Below are positions 9,526-17,024 of a stretch of 64,000 bases of DNA, piece after piece. This DNA is from an uncultured Clostridia bacterium (GTDB taxonomy: Bacteria; Bacillota; Clostridia; TANB77; CAG-508). Every line of letters begins with the position of its first letter. Within the stretch, counting starts at the first letter, position 1. The stretch is taken from contig CAKPIG010000005.1 in the NCBI GenBank assembly GCA_934162255.1, forward strand, positions 1 through 64,000. Direction: 5' to 3'. The position numbers and the translations under genes were made by a program. The notes beneath the pieces were generated by a model. The model was not told the origin of the DNA. It saw only the letters and a program-made list of their open reading frames with translations, and searched no databases.

Positions 9526-10194
9526 CTATTTTCTTTTTTGCATTATTAATTTCATTACTTCTTCTGCTTCTTCATCAACTGTCATTCCTGTTGAGTCTAT
9601 ATATACTGCATCTGGTGCTTTAGTTAAAGGTGCTATTTCTCTATGACTATCTATGTAATCTCTTTCTTTTACATTTTTTAATATTTCTTCAAATGGGATT
9701 TCAATTCCATTTTCTTGATTTTGCCTATATCTTCTTTTTGCTCTTTCTTCTGGAGTTGCATCTAAGAAAACTTTTACATCTGCATTCGGAAATACATTTG
9801 TTCCAATATCTCTGCCTTCCATTATTACATCTATTGATTTTGCCATATTTCTTTGCATGTCTGCTAATTTTTCTCTTACTATTTTTATAGTAGCTACTGG
9901 TGATACTAATTCATTTACTTCTTGACTTCTAATTTTTAAAGTAACATCTTTACCATTTAATATTACTCTTTTTCCATTTTCATCATCAACAAATTCTATT
10001 TTTATATTTTCTAATATTTGTTCTATTTTTTCAGTATCTTCAAGTTTTATTGCCTGTTCTATCATTTCTAATGTGACACATCTATACATTGCTCCTGTGT
10101 CTATTGTTTTTAGATTTAACTTTTGGGCTATTATTTGTGTTATAGTCCCTTTTCCACTTCCTGCTGTTCCATCAACCGCTACTATAAATCCCAT
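9526..10194 (-). CDS. cmk: Cytidylate kinase
   Basis: Phosphorylates CMP and dCMP with ATP in pyrimidine nucleotide synthesis. About 222 residues. The P-loop VDGTAGSGKGTI is near the N-terminus, then DTGAMYR for substrate binding and MEGRDIGT in the CMP-binding insert. I chose the ATG at 10192-10194: AAAGGG lies 9 nt before it but directly against the ATG at 10203. It lies between the glycosidase and HD genes on the same strand. Confidence 0.95.
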   Translation of the reverse strand: MGFIVAVDGTAGSGKGTITQIIAQKLNLKTIDTGAMYRCVTLEMIEQAIKLEDTEKIEQILENIKIEFVDDENGKRVILNGKDVTLKIRSQEVNELVSPVATIKIVREKLADMQRNMAKSIDVIMEGRDIGTNVFPNADVKVFLDATPEERAKRRYRQNQENGIEIPFEEILKNVKERDYIDSHREIAPLTKAPDAVYIDSTGMTVDEEAEEVMKLIMQKRK

Positions 10195-10223
10195 TTCATG
10201 CATCCCTTTCTCTTAATTTTATA

Positions 10224-11267
10224 TTATTTTGTTAATATAAATCCTGTTGATATAAATCTTGTTTTGTGAGCTCCTGAGCTATCAACTGGGTCATTAATTA
10301 TTTTTCCATCAACAACCATTACACTTGATGTTCCACCATCTAAGTTTGATGCATTATATGCTCCATAATTTTGCATTATTTCAATCAAATCATTCATATC
10401 TGCACCAGGTTTTGTTACAGTTCTACCATCAATTACTAAGAATAAGACAATTCCATCTTGTCTTTGTCCAATTGCAGTACGAGGTGCTGTTCCCCAACCA
10501 CCATTTCCTAGTACTTTTGATGGTTTTCCATTTACAATTAAAAATGGTCCAAATGTAACTCCATCTCTTATTTTCATTTCTTGAGCTTGTTTTACAGTCA
10601 TTTTTCCTAATACAAGTTTATCATCTTGTGTAAATCCTATTAGACCTCCTGAACCTCCCCAAGATTTTGAAGTTATTAATTTTCCGTTTGAAAAAGTAAT
10701 TCCTAATGGATTTGCCCCATTGCTATTAAAGTTTGGATCTTCAAATCCACCACCATTTATTGCTATTACTGCATCATTATCTTTAGCCATTGTTGTTAAG
10801 TATTGTCCACTTGTTCCTAATTTTTTTGTATATACTGTTTTTACTTTTGATGGTTTATATATTACTGCTAAGTATCCACTATATCCTTTACCTTTTATTT
10901 CTATTATTTTGTAATCTGGGTGTTCTTTATCTTTTTCTAATACTGCTTTTTCATATTCATTTGCATATGTTGTTGGCTCTTCTGTTTTGCCAACTATTAT
11001 AGTATTTGTATCTGTTGTTTCATTTGTTTCTTGAACTTTGTTTTTATTTAGTACCTCTTGTATTGTTTCATCATCATAAAACCATGTTGCCAAATATTGA
11101 TGAGTCATTGTCGTCATTGCAGTTGTTATCAGCCATTCTCTAAATCCTGAATATGGTCCATATAGTAAAAATACAAATGCCATTATTCCTAATATAATTA
11201 TTATTGCTATTGTTATTAATATTTTTTTCAATTTACTCATTTTCTTATGTTCTTTTTTTTCTTTCAT
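10224..11267 (-). CDS. Membrane-anchored phosphodiester glycosidase (NAGPA family)
   Basis: A 347-residue protein with an N-terminal membrane anchor (about residues 14-34) and an extracellular catalytic domain of the NAGPA/exopolysaccharide type. Typical family segments are AINGGGFED, TFSNGKLITS, GWGTAPRTAIGQ and SNLDGGTSSVMVVDGK near the C-terminus. The family cleaves GlcNAc-1-phosphodiesters or related cell-wall glycan links; the natural substrate here is unknown. ATG at 11265-11267 with AGGAG upstream. It is divergent from hisS and upstream of cmk. Confidence 0.8.
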   Translation of the reverse strand: MKEKKEHKKMSKLKKILITIAIIIILGIMAFVFLLYGPYSGFREWLITTAMTTMTHQYLATWFYDDETIQEVLNKNKVQETNETTDTNTIIVGKTEEPTTYANEYEKAVLEKDKEHPDYKIIEIKGKGYSGYLAVIYKPSKVKTVYTKKLGTSGQYLTTMAKDNDAVIAINGGGFEDPNFNSNGANPLGITFSNGKLITSKSWGGSGGLIGFTQDDKLVLGKMTVKQAQEMKIRDGVTFGPFLIVNGKPSKVLGNGGWGTAPRTAIGQRQDGIVLFLVIDGRTVTKPGADMNDLIEIMQNYGAYNASNLDGGTSSVMVVDGKIINDPVDSSGAHKTRFISTGFILTK

Positions 11268-11345
11268 TATATCTTCTCCTCATTTTTTTGTCTTGATTAT
11301 TATAGCAATTATTTTTATTTATAGCAACATTTAATGTAAAAAAAC

Positions 11346-11374
11346 TTGATATTATGTCGAAAACATTGTATAAT
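11346..11374 (+). promoter_or_regulatory. Sigma-A promoter of hisS with an embedded 0A-like box
   Basis: TTGATA (11346-11351), 17 bp spacer, TATAAT (11369-11374). The spacer contains TGTCGAA (11355-11361), a perfect match to the Spo0A box core. The TTG within the -35 box is in frame with hisS, which creates a false upstream start. Confidence 0.75.
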
Positions 11375-11399
11375 AGTCATGTTTAAAGGAGGTCTTTAT

Positions 11400-12722
11400 A
11401 TGGCATTAAAAAAGCAAGAACCAAGAACATTGCCAGGTTTTATGGAATTATTACCTAATGAGCAAATTTTATTCAATCAAATGAAAGAAAAGATTCAGAA
11501 ATCATATGAAAAATTCGGTTTTCTACCACTTAATACACCTATTGTAGAGCTTTCAGATGTATTACTTGCAAAAGCTGGTGGAGAAACAGAAAAACAAATT
11601 TATCAATTTCATAAAGGCGAGCATGATTTAGCTTTAAGATTTGATTTAACAGTTCCTCTTGCTAAATTTGTTGCAATGCATTATGGAGAACTATCTTTTC
11701 CTTTTAAGCGTTATCAAATTGGTAAAGTTTATAGAGGAGAAAAACCTCAAAAAGGTAGATTCCGTGAATTTTATCAATGTGATATAGATATAATTGGTGA
11801 TACAGAACTTAATAATATGTATGATGCAGAACTTCCAAATGTTATTTACACAACATTTAAGGACTTAGGATTTACTGATTTTACAATACATATAAATAAT
11901 AGAAAATTATTAAATGGCTTATTTAGCAATTTGAATTTAACAGATATTTCAGCCGATATAATGAGAATTATTGATAAAATTGCAAAAATAGGAGAAGAAA
12001 AAGTTATAAAAGAATTTGAAGAATTAGGGTTAACTGAAGATTCAATTTCTACAATCATGAAATTTATAACATTTTCAGGTTCTAATGATGAAATCCTTAA
12101 ATTTCTTGAAGATTTAAGTATTGACGATTCTACATTTGTTCAAGGATTTTCAGAATTGAGAGAAGTTATAAATTGTATGAGACTTTTAGGAATGCCTGAA
12201 AAAAGCTTTACTATTGATTTAACTATTGCAAGAGGTTTAGATTATTACACTGGTACAGTTTATGAAACATTTTTAAATGATTTTCCTGAACTTGGTAGTG
12301 TTTGTTCTGGTGGACGTTATGAAAATTTGGCAGAATATTATACTGATAAAAAATTACCTGGTGTTGGTATATCAATTGGTTTAACTAGATTTTTCTATAA
12401 ATTAAATGAACTTAATGCGATTAATTATAACAAACGTTCAATTTCAGATGTTTTAGTTGTTTCTGCATCTTCTGATATTGCACCTTGCCTTCCTATTGCA
12501 ACAGCATTTAGAAATGCAAATATTAATACCGAAATGTATATGGAAGATAAAAAAATCAAGGCAAAATTCAAATATGCAGATAAATTAAATATTCCTTTTG
12601 TAGCTGTTATTGGTGAATCAGAAATTGAAACAGATACTGTTTCTCTAAAGAATATGACTACAGGCAAGCAAGTTCAAGTAAATATTGAAGAAGCTATAAA
12701 TATAATAAAAAGTAACATCTAA
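11400..12722 (+). CDS. hisS: Histidine--tRNA ligase (RFDLT-type)
   Basis: Class II aminoacyl-tRNA synthetase, about 440 residues. Histidine-binding motifs are visible: LALRFDLTVPLAKF, the motif 2 segment FKRYQIGKVYRGEKPQ continuing into FREFYQCD, ARGLDYYTGTVYE, and motif 3 near GVGISIGLTRFF. A C-terminal anticodon-binding domain follows. The RFDLT signature is the form found in eukaryotic, archaeal and some bacterial enzymes, not the usual bacterial RPEGT. HisZ is less likely because catalytic motifs are intact and no his operon adjoins. Start ATG at 11400 with AAAGGAGG 7 nt upstream; the in-frame TTG at 11346 lies in the promoter. Confidence 0.9.
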   Translation: MALKKQEPRTLPGFMELLPNEQILFNQMKEKIQKSYEKFGFLPLNTPIVELSDVLLAKAGGETEKQIYQFHKGEHDLALRFDLTVPLAKFVAMHYGELSFPFKRYQIGKVYRGEKPQKGRFREFYQCDIDIIGDTELNNMYDAELPNVIYTTFKDLGFTDFTIHINNRKLLNGLFSNLNLTDISADIMRIIDKIAKIGEEKVIKEFEELGLTEDSISTIMKFITFSGSNDEILKFLEDLSIDDSTFVQGFSELREVINCMRLLGMPEKSFTIDLTIARGLDYYTGTVYETFLNDFPELGSVCSGGRYENLAEYYTDKKLPGVGISIGLTRFFYKLNELNAINYNKRSISDVLVVSASSDIAPCLPIATAFRNANINTEMYMEDKKIKAKFKYADKLNIPFVAVIGESEIETDTVSLKNMTTGKQVQVNIEEAINIIKSNI

Positions 12723-12737
12723 CCAATGTTACTTTTT
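12707..12737. terminator. Bidirectional terminator shared by hisS and sigH
   Basis: AAAAAGTAACAT (12707-12718) pairs with ATGTTACTTTTT (12726-12737) around a 7-nt loop. Both stop codons, TAA of hisS (12720-12722) and TAG of sigH (12719-12721 on the complement), lie in the loop. Confidence 0.85.
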
Positions 12738-13351
12738 ATTTTGTTTGCTTTTTTTCTTATTCTTTGTATTGCAGTATCTACAGATTTAGTTTTAGCTTTT
12801 AGCTTTTCTGCAATTGCTGCATATGATTTTCCTTTTTCATATTCATATAATACAGCTAATTCAAAATCACTCAAATTTTCTTTTATTTTTTCTTCTAAAT
12901 CTTTGAAGTATTCTTTATCTGCAATAATATCTGATGGATCATTTACTTCTTTTAAATCTAATATGTCTATTTTGTCCATATCTTCATTATCTTCATATGC
13001 GGCCGCATTTAAAGACAAAGAAGAATTTAATGGCATATGCTTTTGCCTGTTTGAATTTTTTACCGCTGTTATTAACTGCCTTTCTATACACATATTTGCA
13101 AAAGTTTTAAATGAATTTTGCTTTTCTAAATCATATGATTTTATTGCTTTATATAGGCCTATCATACCTTCTTGTATCATGTCTTCTTTTTCAGCACCTA
13201 TCATAAAGAATTTTGTTGCTTTCATGTTGACGATTTCATTGTATCTTCTTATTAAGCAATTTAAAGCTGTTTGATCTTCTTCTTTTTTTATATTTTCTAT
13301 TAATTTTTCGTCTGTCATTTTTGTATAATTACTTTCATTAATTGAAAACAT
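12719..13351 (-). CDS. sigH: RNA polymerase sigma-H factor (stationary phase/sporulation)
   Basis: Sigma-70 family factor of the SigH/Spo0H type, 210 residues, directing early sporulation and stationary-phase genes. Region 2 contains FFMIGAEKEDMIQEGMIGLY; region 4 near the C-terminus has the helix-turn-helix KSYAAIAEKLKAKTKSVDTA. I chose the ATG at 13349-13351 because AGGAGG lies 5 nt upstream. An in-frame ATG at 13381, preceded by GAGG, would add 10 residues. It is 12-42 nt downstream of murI and likely shares its mRNA. Its 3' end overlaps hisS by 4 bp. Confidence 0.92.
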   Translation of the reverse strand: MFSINESNYTKMTDEKLIENIKKEEDQTALNCLIRRYNEIVNMKATKFFMIGAEKEDMIQEGMIGLYKAIKSYDLEKQNSFKTFANMCIERQLITAVKNSNRQKHMPLNSSLSLNAAAYEDNEDMDKIDILDLKEVNDPSDIIADKEYFKDLEEKIKENLSDFELAVLYEYEKGKSYAAIAEKLKAKTKSVDTAIQRIRKKANKIKSNIG

Positions 13352-13393
13352 ATGTCCTCCTATTAGTATTGATATTATCATTATATCCTCTAA

Positions 13394-14179
13394 TTACTTA
13401 TATGTCAACATTTTCGGAGGTTTTTTCAGTATATTTTCAGCAATTTTTTCAAATTCATCTTCCGGTTTTGTCAATATAATTTTCTCTTTTGTTTTCATTT
13501 TATCATTACATAAATTTTGTTTTTCCAACATTTCCTTCAATTCTTTAGCAACAGTTTTGCCTGTATTTATCAGTTCAACCTCATAACCTAATTCATCTCT
13601 TATAATCTGTTCATAAATTGGATAATGTGTACAACCTAATATTATTTTATCTATTTTCTGTGCTTTAAAAGGTTTCATATATTCTCTTATTACATTTCTT
13701 CCTTCTATACTATTAGCTCTGCCCTCTTCGGCAATTGTTGCAAGCATAGGACAAGCTTTATTTACGACCTCAATTTCAGGTATTTCTTTTTTCAGTTCTC
13801 TCTCCCATGCTCCATTTTTTATAGTACCTTCTGTGGCAATTACTCCTATTTTCTTTATATTTTGTTCTCTCACATATTTTACCGTTGGCTGAATTATTCC
13901 TATTATCGGTATAGCAAATTTGTCTTTTACCTCTTCTAAAGCTTGACTTGTTGCCGTGCCACATGCAATTACAATTGTTTTTACATTTTGTTTTTGTAAT
14001 TGCTTTATATTTTCTATTGAATATTCTATTATTTCTTCTTTTGTTTTGGGTCCATATGGAAAGTTTTTTGTATCTCCCAAATATACGATGTTTTCATTTG
14101 GCAACTTTCTTTTTATTTCTGCTAATACTGTTATCCCTCCAACTCCAGAATCGAATATTCCAATTGCATCTTCTTTCAT
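13394..14179 (-). CDS. murI: Glutamate racemase
   Basis: Cofactor-independent racemase that supplies D-glutamate for peptidoglycan. 261 residues. Both catalytic cysteine motifs are present: VIACGTATSQ (first Cys, near residue 73) and ILGCTHYPIY (second Cys, near 184). The N-terminus IGIFDSGVGGITVL is typical. ATG at 14177-14179 with GGAGGATGAG directly upstream. It is the first gene of a short unit with sigH, a pairing of wall synthesis with a sporulation sigma factor. Confidence 0.95.
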   Translation of the reverse strand: MKEDAIGIFDSGVGGITVLAEIKRKLPNENIVYLGDTKNFPYGPKTKEEIIEYSIENIKQLQKQNVKTIVIACGTATSQALEEVKDKFAIPIIGIIQPTVKYVREQNIKKIGVIATEGTIKNGAWERELKKEIPEIEVVNKACPMLATIAEEGRANSIEGRNVIREYMKPFKAQKIDKIILGCTHYPIYEQIIRDELGYEVELINTGKTVAKELKEMLEKQNLCNDKMKTKEKIILTKPEDEFEKIAENILKKPPKMLTYK

Positions 14180-14302
14180 CTCATCCTCCTTGTTTGAATA
14201 TTATACTATATATTTAATTTTTATTCTATAAATTACTGTCAATTTATTCTGATTTTCATAATATATATTAATAATGGCTTTGCCAAGAAAGGAAGTAATA
14301 TT

Positions 14303-14743
14303 ATGGATTTTGATAATAAACAACCTGAACCAATGCATCCATTTATCGATATTGATGGTTTTATTGCAGATGGCAAACAGTATGATTTAGATATAACTCT
14401 TGCTAATGACCACAGAGATGTAATCTATGGTATTGTTAGAGATTGTTTTAAAGAACCAGTAAAAGATGCTGTTGTTAAGTTAGTTGAAGTTGATTTTAAA
14501 CATGGTAAAAAAGAACTAAAACCTGTTTCTCATACTTTTACAGATGATGATGGAGAGTTTGTTTTTGGCCCTCTTTGCCCTGGTAAAAAGTATGCTATCC
14601 AAGTTTGGGCTAATTCTGTTAAGCACATTAAAGTTTGTGCAAAATGTCATCGTGAAGGCAAATGTTTAAAAGGTGTTGACCTTGATTGTGATTTTAAATG
14701 CGATAGATGTGATGAATGTGATAAGTGTGATTGTAAAGAATAA
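14303..14743 (+). CDS. Small protein with carboxypeptidase-regulatory-like fold and Cys-rich tail
   Basis: A 146-residue cytoplasmic-looking protein with no signal peptide. Residues about 38-110 resemble the carboxypeptidase-regulatory/Cna-B beta-sandwich (IYGIVRDCFKEPVKDAVVKL, then FTDDDGEFVFGPLCPGKKY). The last 37 residues carry nine cysteines in CxxC and CxC spacings with many Asp and Lys, which suggests metal binding or disulfide cross-linking. Such proteins occur near spore genes in Clostridia, but a coat role here is only a guess. AAAGGAAG ribosome site 7 nt before ATG. It is a single-gene unit closed by a strong terminator. Confidence 0.7.
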   Translation: MDFDNKQPEPMHPFIDIDGFIADGKQYDLDITLANDHRDVIYGIVRDCFKEPVKDAVVKLVEVDFKHGKKELKPVSHTFTDDDGEFVFGPLCPGKKYAIQVWANSVKHIKVCAKCHREGKCLKGVDLDCDFKCDRCDECDKCDCKE

Positions 14744-14757
14744 TAGTCAATTATTTT

Positions 14758-14789
14758 AAAAGTTGAGGAAAAATTCTTCCTCAACTTTT
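14758..14789. terminator. Bidirectional terminator, 13-bp stem
   Basis: AAAAGTTGAGGAA (14758-14770) pairs perfectly with TTCCTCAACTTTT (14777-14789) around a 6-nt loop. It ends the Cys-rich gene on the plus strand and the 45-residue ORF on the minus strand, whose stop codon it overlaps. Confidence 0.85.
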
Positions 14790-14925
14790 AAACTATTCCC
14801 ATCTTTTTAGCTATTTTTTTGCCTTTTTTAGTCATCTTTTTTGTTGTCATATTACTGTCTTGCCACATCATTATGATTCCTGTTGTTATCATTCCACCTA
14901 TTAACAAACCTTTTACAAATTTCAT
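14788..14925 (-). CDS. Small membrane protein, 45 residues
   Basis: Starts MKFVKGLLIGGMITTGIIMM, a single hydrophobic helix with GG and small residues, followed by a strongly basic tail (MTKKGKKIAKKMGIV). The shape resembles short YtxH/DUF3918-type membrane proteins; I cannot name it. GAGGA lies 7 nt before the chosen ATG (14923-14925); an ATG at 14931 is too close to it. It lies 19 nt downstream of the second TSUP gene, in the same direction, and ends in a terminator. Together these points support a real gene. Confidence 0.55.
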   Translation of the reverse strand: MKFVKGLLIGGMITTGIIMMWQDSNMTTKKMTKKGKKIAKKMGIV

Positions 14926-14944
14926 ATTCATATCCTCATCCCTT

Positions 14945-15343
14945 CTAAATTTTTTTACTATTTTTATTATATCTTTTTTTGTTTTCTTTATACTCTTTAA
15001 TTAAGGTATATATTTCATGAATAGCAATTATTGCCAAAAAAATGCCAAATAATTTTTTCAATTTGTAAATTTCTATTTTTGATGAAATTATTGCTCCTAT
15101 TACTGCTCCAACAGCTCCCCATATTGAAACTGTTTTTGCTAGTTTGGTGTCTATGTTTTTATTTTTGTAATTTACGATTATCGCTGAAATGGCTGTTGGA
15201 ATAAAATATATTAAATTTGTTGCTTGTGCAATGTGTTGTTCAATTCCTCCAAATGTTGTTAATAAAAATATTAGGATTGTTCCTCCCCCCATTCCAATTC
15301 CGCTAAATATTCCTGAAAATGCTCCTATCAGTATTTCTTTCAT
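14945..15343 (-). CDS. Half-size TauE/SafE (TSUP) family membrane protein
   Basis: A 132-residue integral membrane protein with about four helices. Its N-terminus IGAFSGIFSGIGMGGGTILIF is the glycine-rich repeat signature of TauE/SafE anion exporters. Full-length members (~250 residues) contain two such halves; here each half is a separate gene. The start is the ATG at 15341-15343, with AGGAG 5 nt upstream. The preceding gene encodes the other half, 28 nt away. The two probably work as a heterodimer exporting sulfite, sulfoacetate or a related organic anion (inference). Confidence 0.8.
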   Translation of the reverse strand: MKEILIGAFSGIFSGIGMGGGTILIFLLTTFGGIEQHIAQATNLIYFIPTAISAIIVNYKNKNIDTKLAKTVSIWGAVGAVIGAIISSKIEIYKLKKLFGIFLAIIAIHEIYTLIKEYKENKKRYNKNSKKI

Positions 15344-15371
15344 GGTCGCTCCTATCTTCATATGAGTGCTT

Positions 15372-15716
15372 TTATTTAACTAATATATTATAAGAATAGT
15401 ATATTAAAAAGCATACGAATAATATTTTCAAAATATAGTCTGGAACTTTTTTCAAAATTTTTGCACCTATATAGCCTCCAGCTATTCCTCCTATTGCACA
15501 TAATGCCCCTGTTTGCCAATTTATGTAGTTATTTTTGTAATAAAATATTGCTGTTGTTATTACCATTATTAGCATGCAAAATAGAGATGTTCCTCTTGCT
15601 TTTTTTTCATCTATTTTGAGAAAATATATAAAGCTTGGAACTAAAATCATTCCTCCTCCTGTGCCAAATAAGCCACAGATTATGCCTGATAATAACCCTA
15701 TTATTATTTTGTACAT
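15372..15716 (-). CDS. Half-size TauE/SafE (TSUP) family membrane protein
   Basis: A 114-residue membrane protein, first of the TSUP pair. It has the signature LLSGIICGLFGTGGGMILVP at the N-terminus, then ARGTSLFCMLIM and GGIAGGYIGAKILKKVP, matching one half of the family repeat. ATG at 15714-15716. Its AAGGAG ribosome site is part of a 9-bp hairpin stem, so translation may be damped. It lies downstream of rarA. Confidence 0.8.
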   Translation of the reverse strand: MYKIIIGLLSGIICGLFGTGGGMILVPSFIYFLKIDEKKARGTSLFCMLIMVITTAIFYYKNNYINWQTGALCAIGGIAGGYIGAKILKKVPDYILKILFVCFLIYYSYNILVK

Positions 15717-15721
15717 GAAAA

Positions 15722-15760
15722 AAACTCCTTTTTTATAGTTTTCACTTTTTTAAGGAGTTT
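15722..15760 (-). terminator. Hairpin after rarA that also covers the TSUP ribosome site
   Basis: AAACTCCTT (15722-15730) pairs with AAGGAGTTT (15752-15760) with a 21-nt loop. On the minus strand the second arm is AAGGAGTTT followed by T residues and then the TSUP start codon. It may end rarA transcription weakly, mask the ribosome site, or both. Confidence 0.45.
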
Positions 15761-15767
15761 ATTCGTA

Positions 15768-17009
15768 TTATTTTATGTTTTCATCTTTTACAAAATATTT
15801 TGTTCCTAACATTTTGTCTGGTAGGTATTGTTGTTCTACCCAGTGACCTGGGAAATCATGTGGATATAAATATCCTTCATTGTATCCAAGTTCTCTCATT
15901 TTTTCTATTGGAGCATTTCTGATGTGCATTGGTATTTCTCCTGTTTCTTTGTTTGCTACATCTTCTAGTGCTTTGTTTATTCCTAAATATGTTGCATTTG
16001 ATTTTTTGCAATTTGCTACATATACTGCCGCTTCTGCTAGTATTATTCTTGCTTCTGGCATTCCCACCATATGAACTGCTTGCATTGCAGATGTGGCAAT
16101 TACTAATGCTTGTGGATCTGCTAAACCTACATCTTCTGATGCACATATTACTATTCTTCTTGCTAAAAATACTGGGTCTTCTCCGCCATTTAATGCTCTG
16201 GCTAAATAGAATAATACTGCATCTGCATCAGAACCTCTCATTGATTTTATAAATGCACTTATATTGTCATAATGTGTGTCTCCATTTTTGTCAAATATTG
16301 CTTTTCTATTTTGGATACTATTTTTTATTATTTCATCTGTGATGTTTATATATCCATCTTTGTCCATTTCAGTTGTTAGAACTGCTATTTCTAAACCATT
16401 TAAAGCTGTCCTTACATCTCCATTTGCAATGTCTGCAATTTTTTTGAGAGTAGAGTCTTCTATTTTTATATTATATTCTCCAAGTCCTTCTTTTTCTGTT
16501 AATGCTCTTTTTAGAATATTATAAATATTCTCTTCTGTTAATGGGTTTAATTTTATTACCATTGACCTTGATATTAGAGCTTTATTTACTTCAAAATATG
16601 GGTTTTCTGTAGTTGCTCCTATTAGTATTATTGTTCCATTTTCTACATATGGTAATAGTGCATCTTGTTGTAGTTTATTGAATCTATGGATTTCATCAAT
16701 AAATAATATACTTTTTCCCATTGGATTTATCATGAAATTTTGTGTTTCTTCTACTACTTTTTTTATGTCTGCAATTCCTGCTGTTACTGCATTTATTTTA
16801 TAGAATTTATATTTTGTTGTTTCACTTATTACTTTTGCAAGTGATGTTTTACCACATCCTGGAGGACCAAATAATATTATGCTTGAAAGCCTATCTGCTT
16901 TTATTGTTCTATATAATATTTTTCCAGGAGCAATAACATGCTCCTGGCCTTCATACTCTTCTAAAGTTTTTGGTCTCATTCTATATGCTAGTGGCTCTGC
17001 CTGATTCAT
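15768..17009 (-). CDS. rarA: Replication-associated recombination protein A (MgsA/RarA AAA+ ATPase)
   Basis: Clamp-loader-like AAA+ protein acting at stalled forks, 413 residues, normal length. Walker [14 protein letters not shown], Walker [12 protein letters not shown], sensor [12 protein letters not shown], then the RarA-specific tail with [16 protein letters not shown] and the C-terminal [20 protein letters not shown] chose the ATG at 17007-17009, since GGAG is 7 nt before it; the ATG at 17015 is only 1 nt from GGAG. It lies 15 nt downstream of the FGE-like gene and is possibly co-transcribed. Confidence 0.95.
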   Translation of the reverse strand: MNQAEPLAYRMRPKTLEEYEGQEHVIAPGKILYRTIKADRLSSIILFGPPGCGKTSLAKVISETTKYKFYKINAVTAGIADIKKVVEETQNFMINPMGKSILFIDEIHRFNKLQQDALLPYVENGTIILIGATTENPYFEVNKALISRSMVIKLNPLTEENIYNILKRALTEKEGLGEYNIKIEDSTLKKIADIANGDVRTALNGLEIAVLTTEMDKDGYINITDEIIKNSIQNRKAIFDKNGDTHYDNISAFIKSMRGSDADAVLFYLARALNGGEDPVFLARRIVICASEDVGLADPQALVIATSAMQAVHMVGMPEARIILAEAAVYVANCKKSNATYLGINKALEDVANKETGEIPMHIRNAPIEKMRELGYNEGYLYPHDFPGHWVEQQYLPDKMLGTKYFVKDENIK

Positions 17010-17024
17010 TACCATTCTCCTTTA

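Noticed and set aside
11346..11399. Upstream TTG start for hisS
   Set aside because: It is inside the -35 box of the hisS promoter, so it is not transcribed; AAAGGAGG precedes the ATG at 11400.
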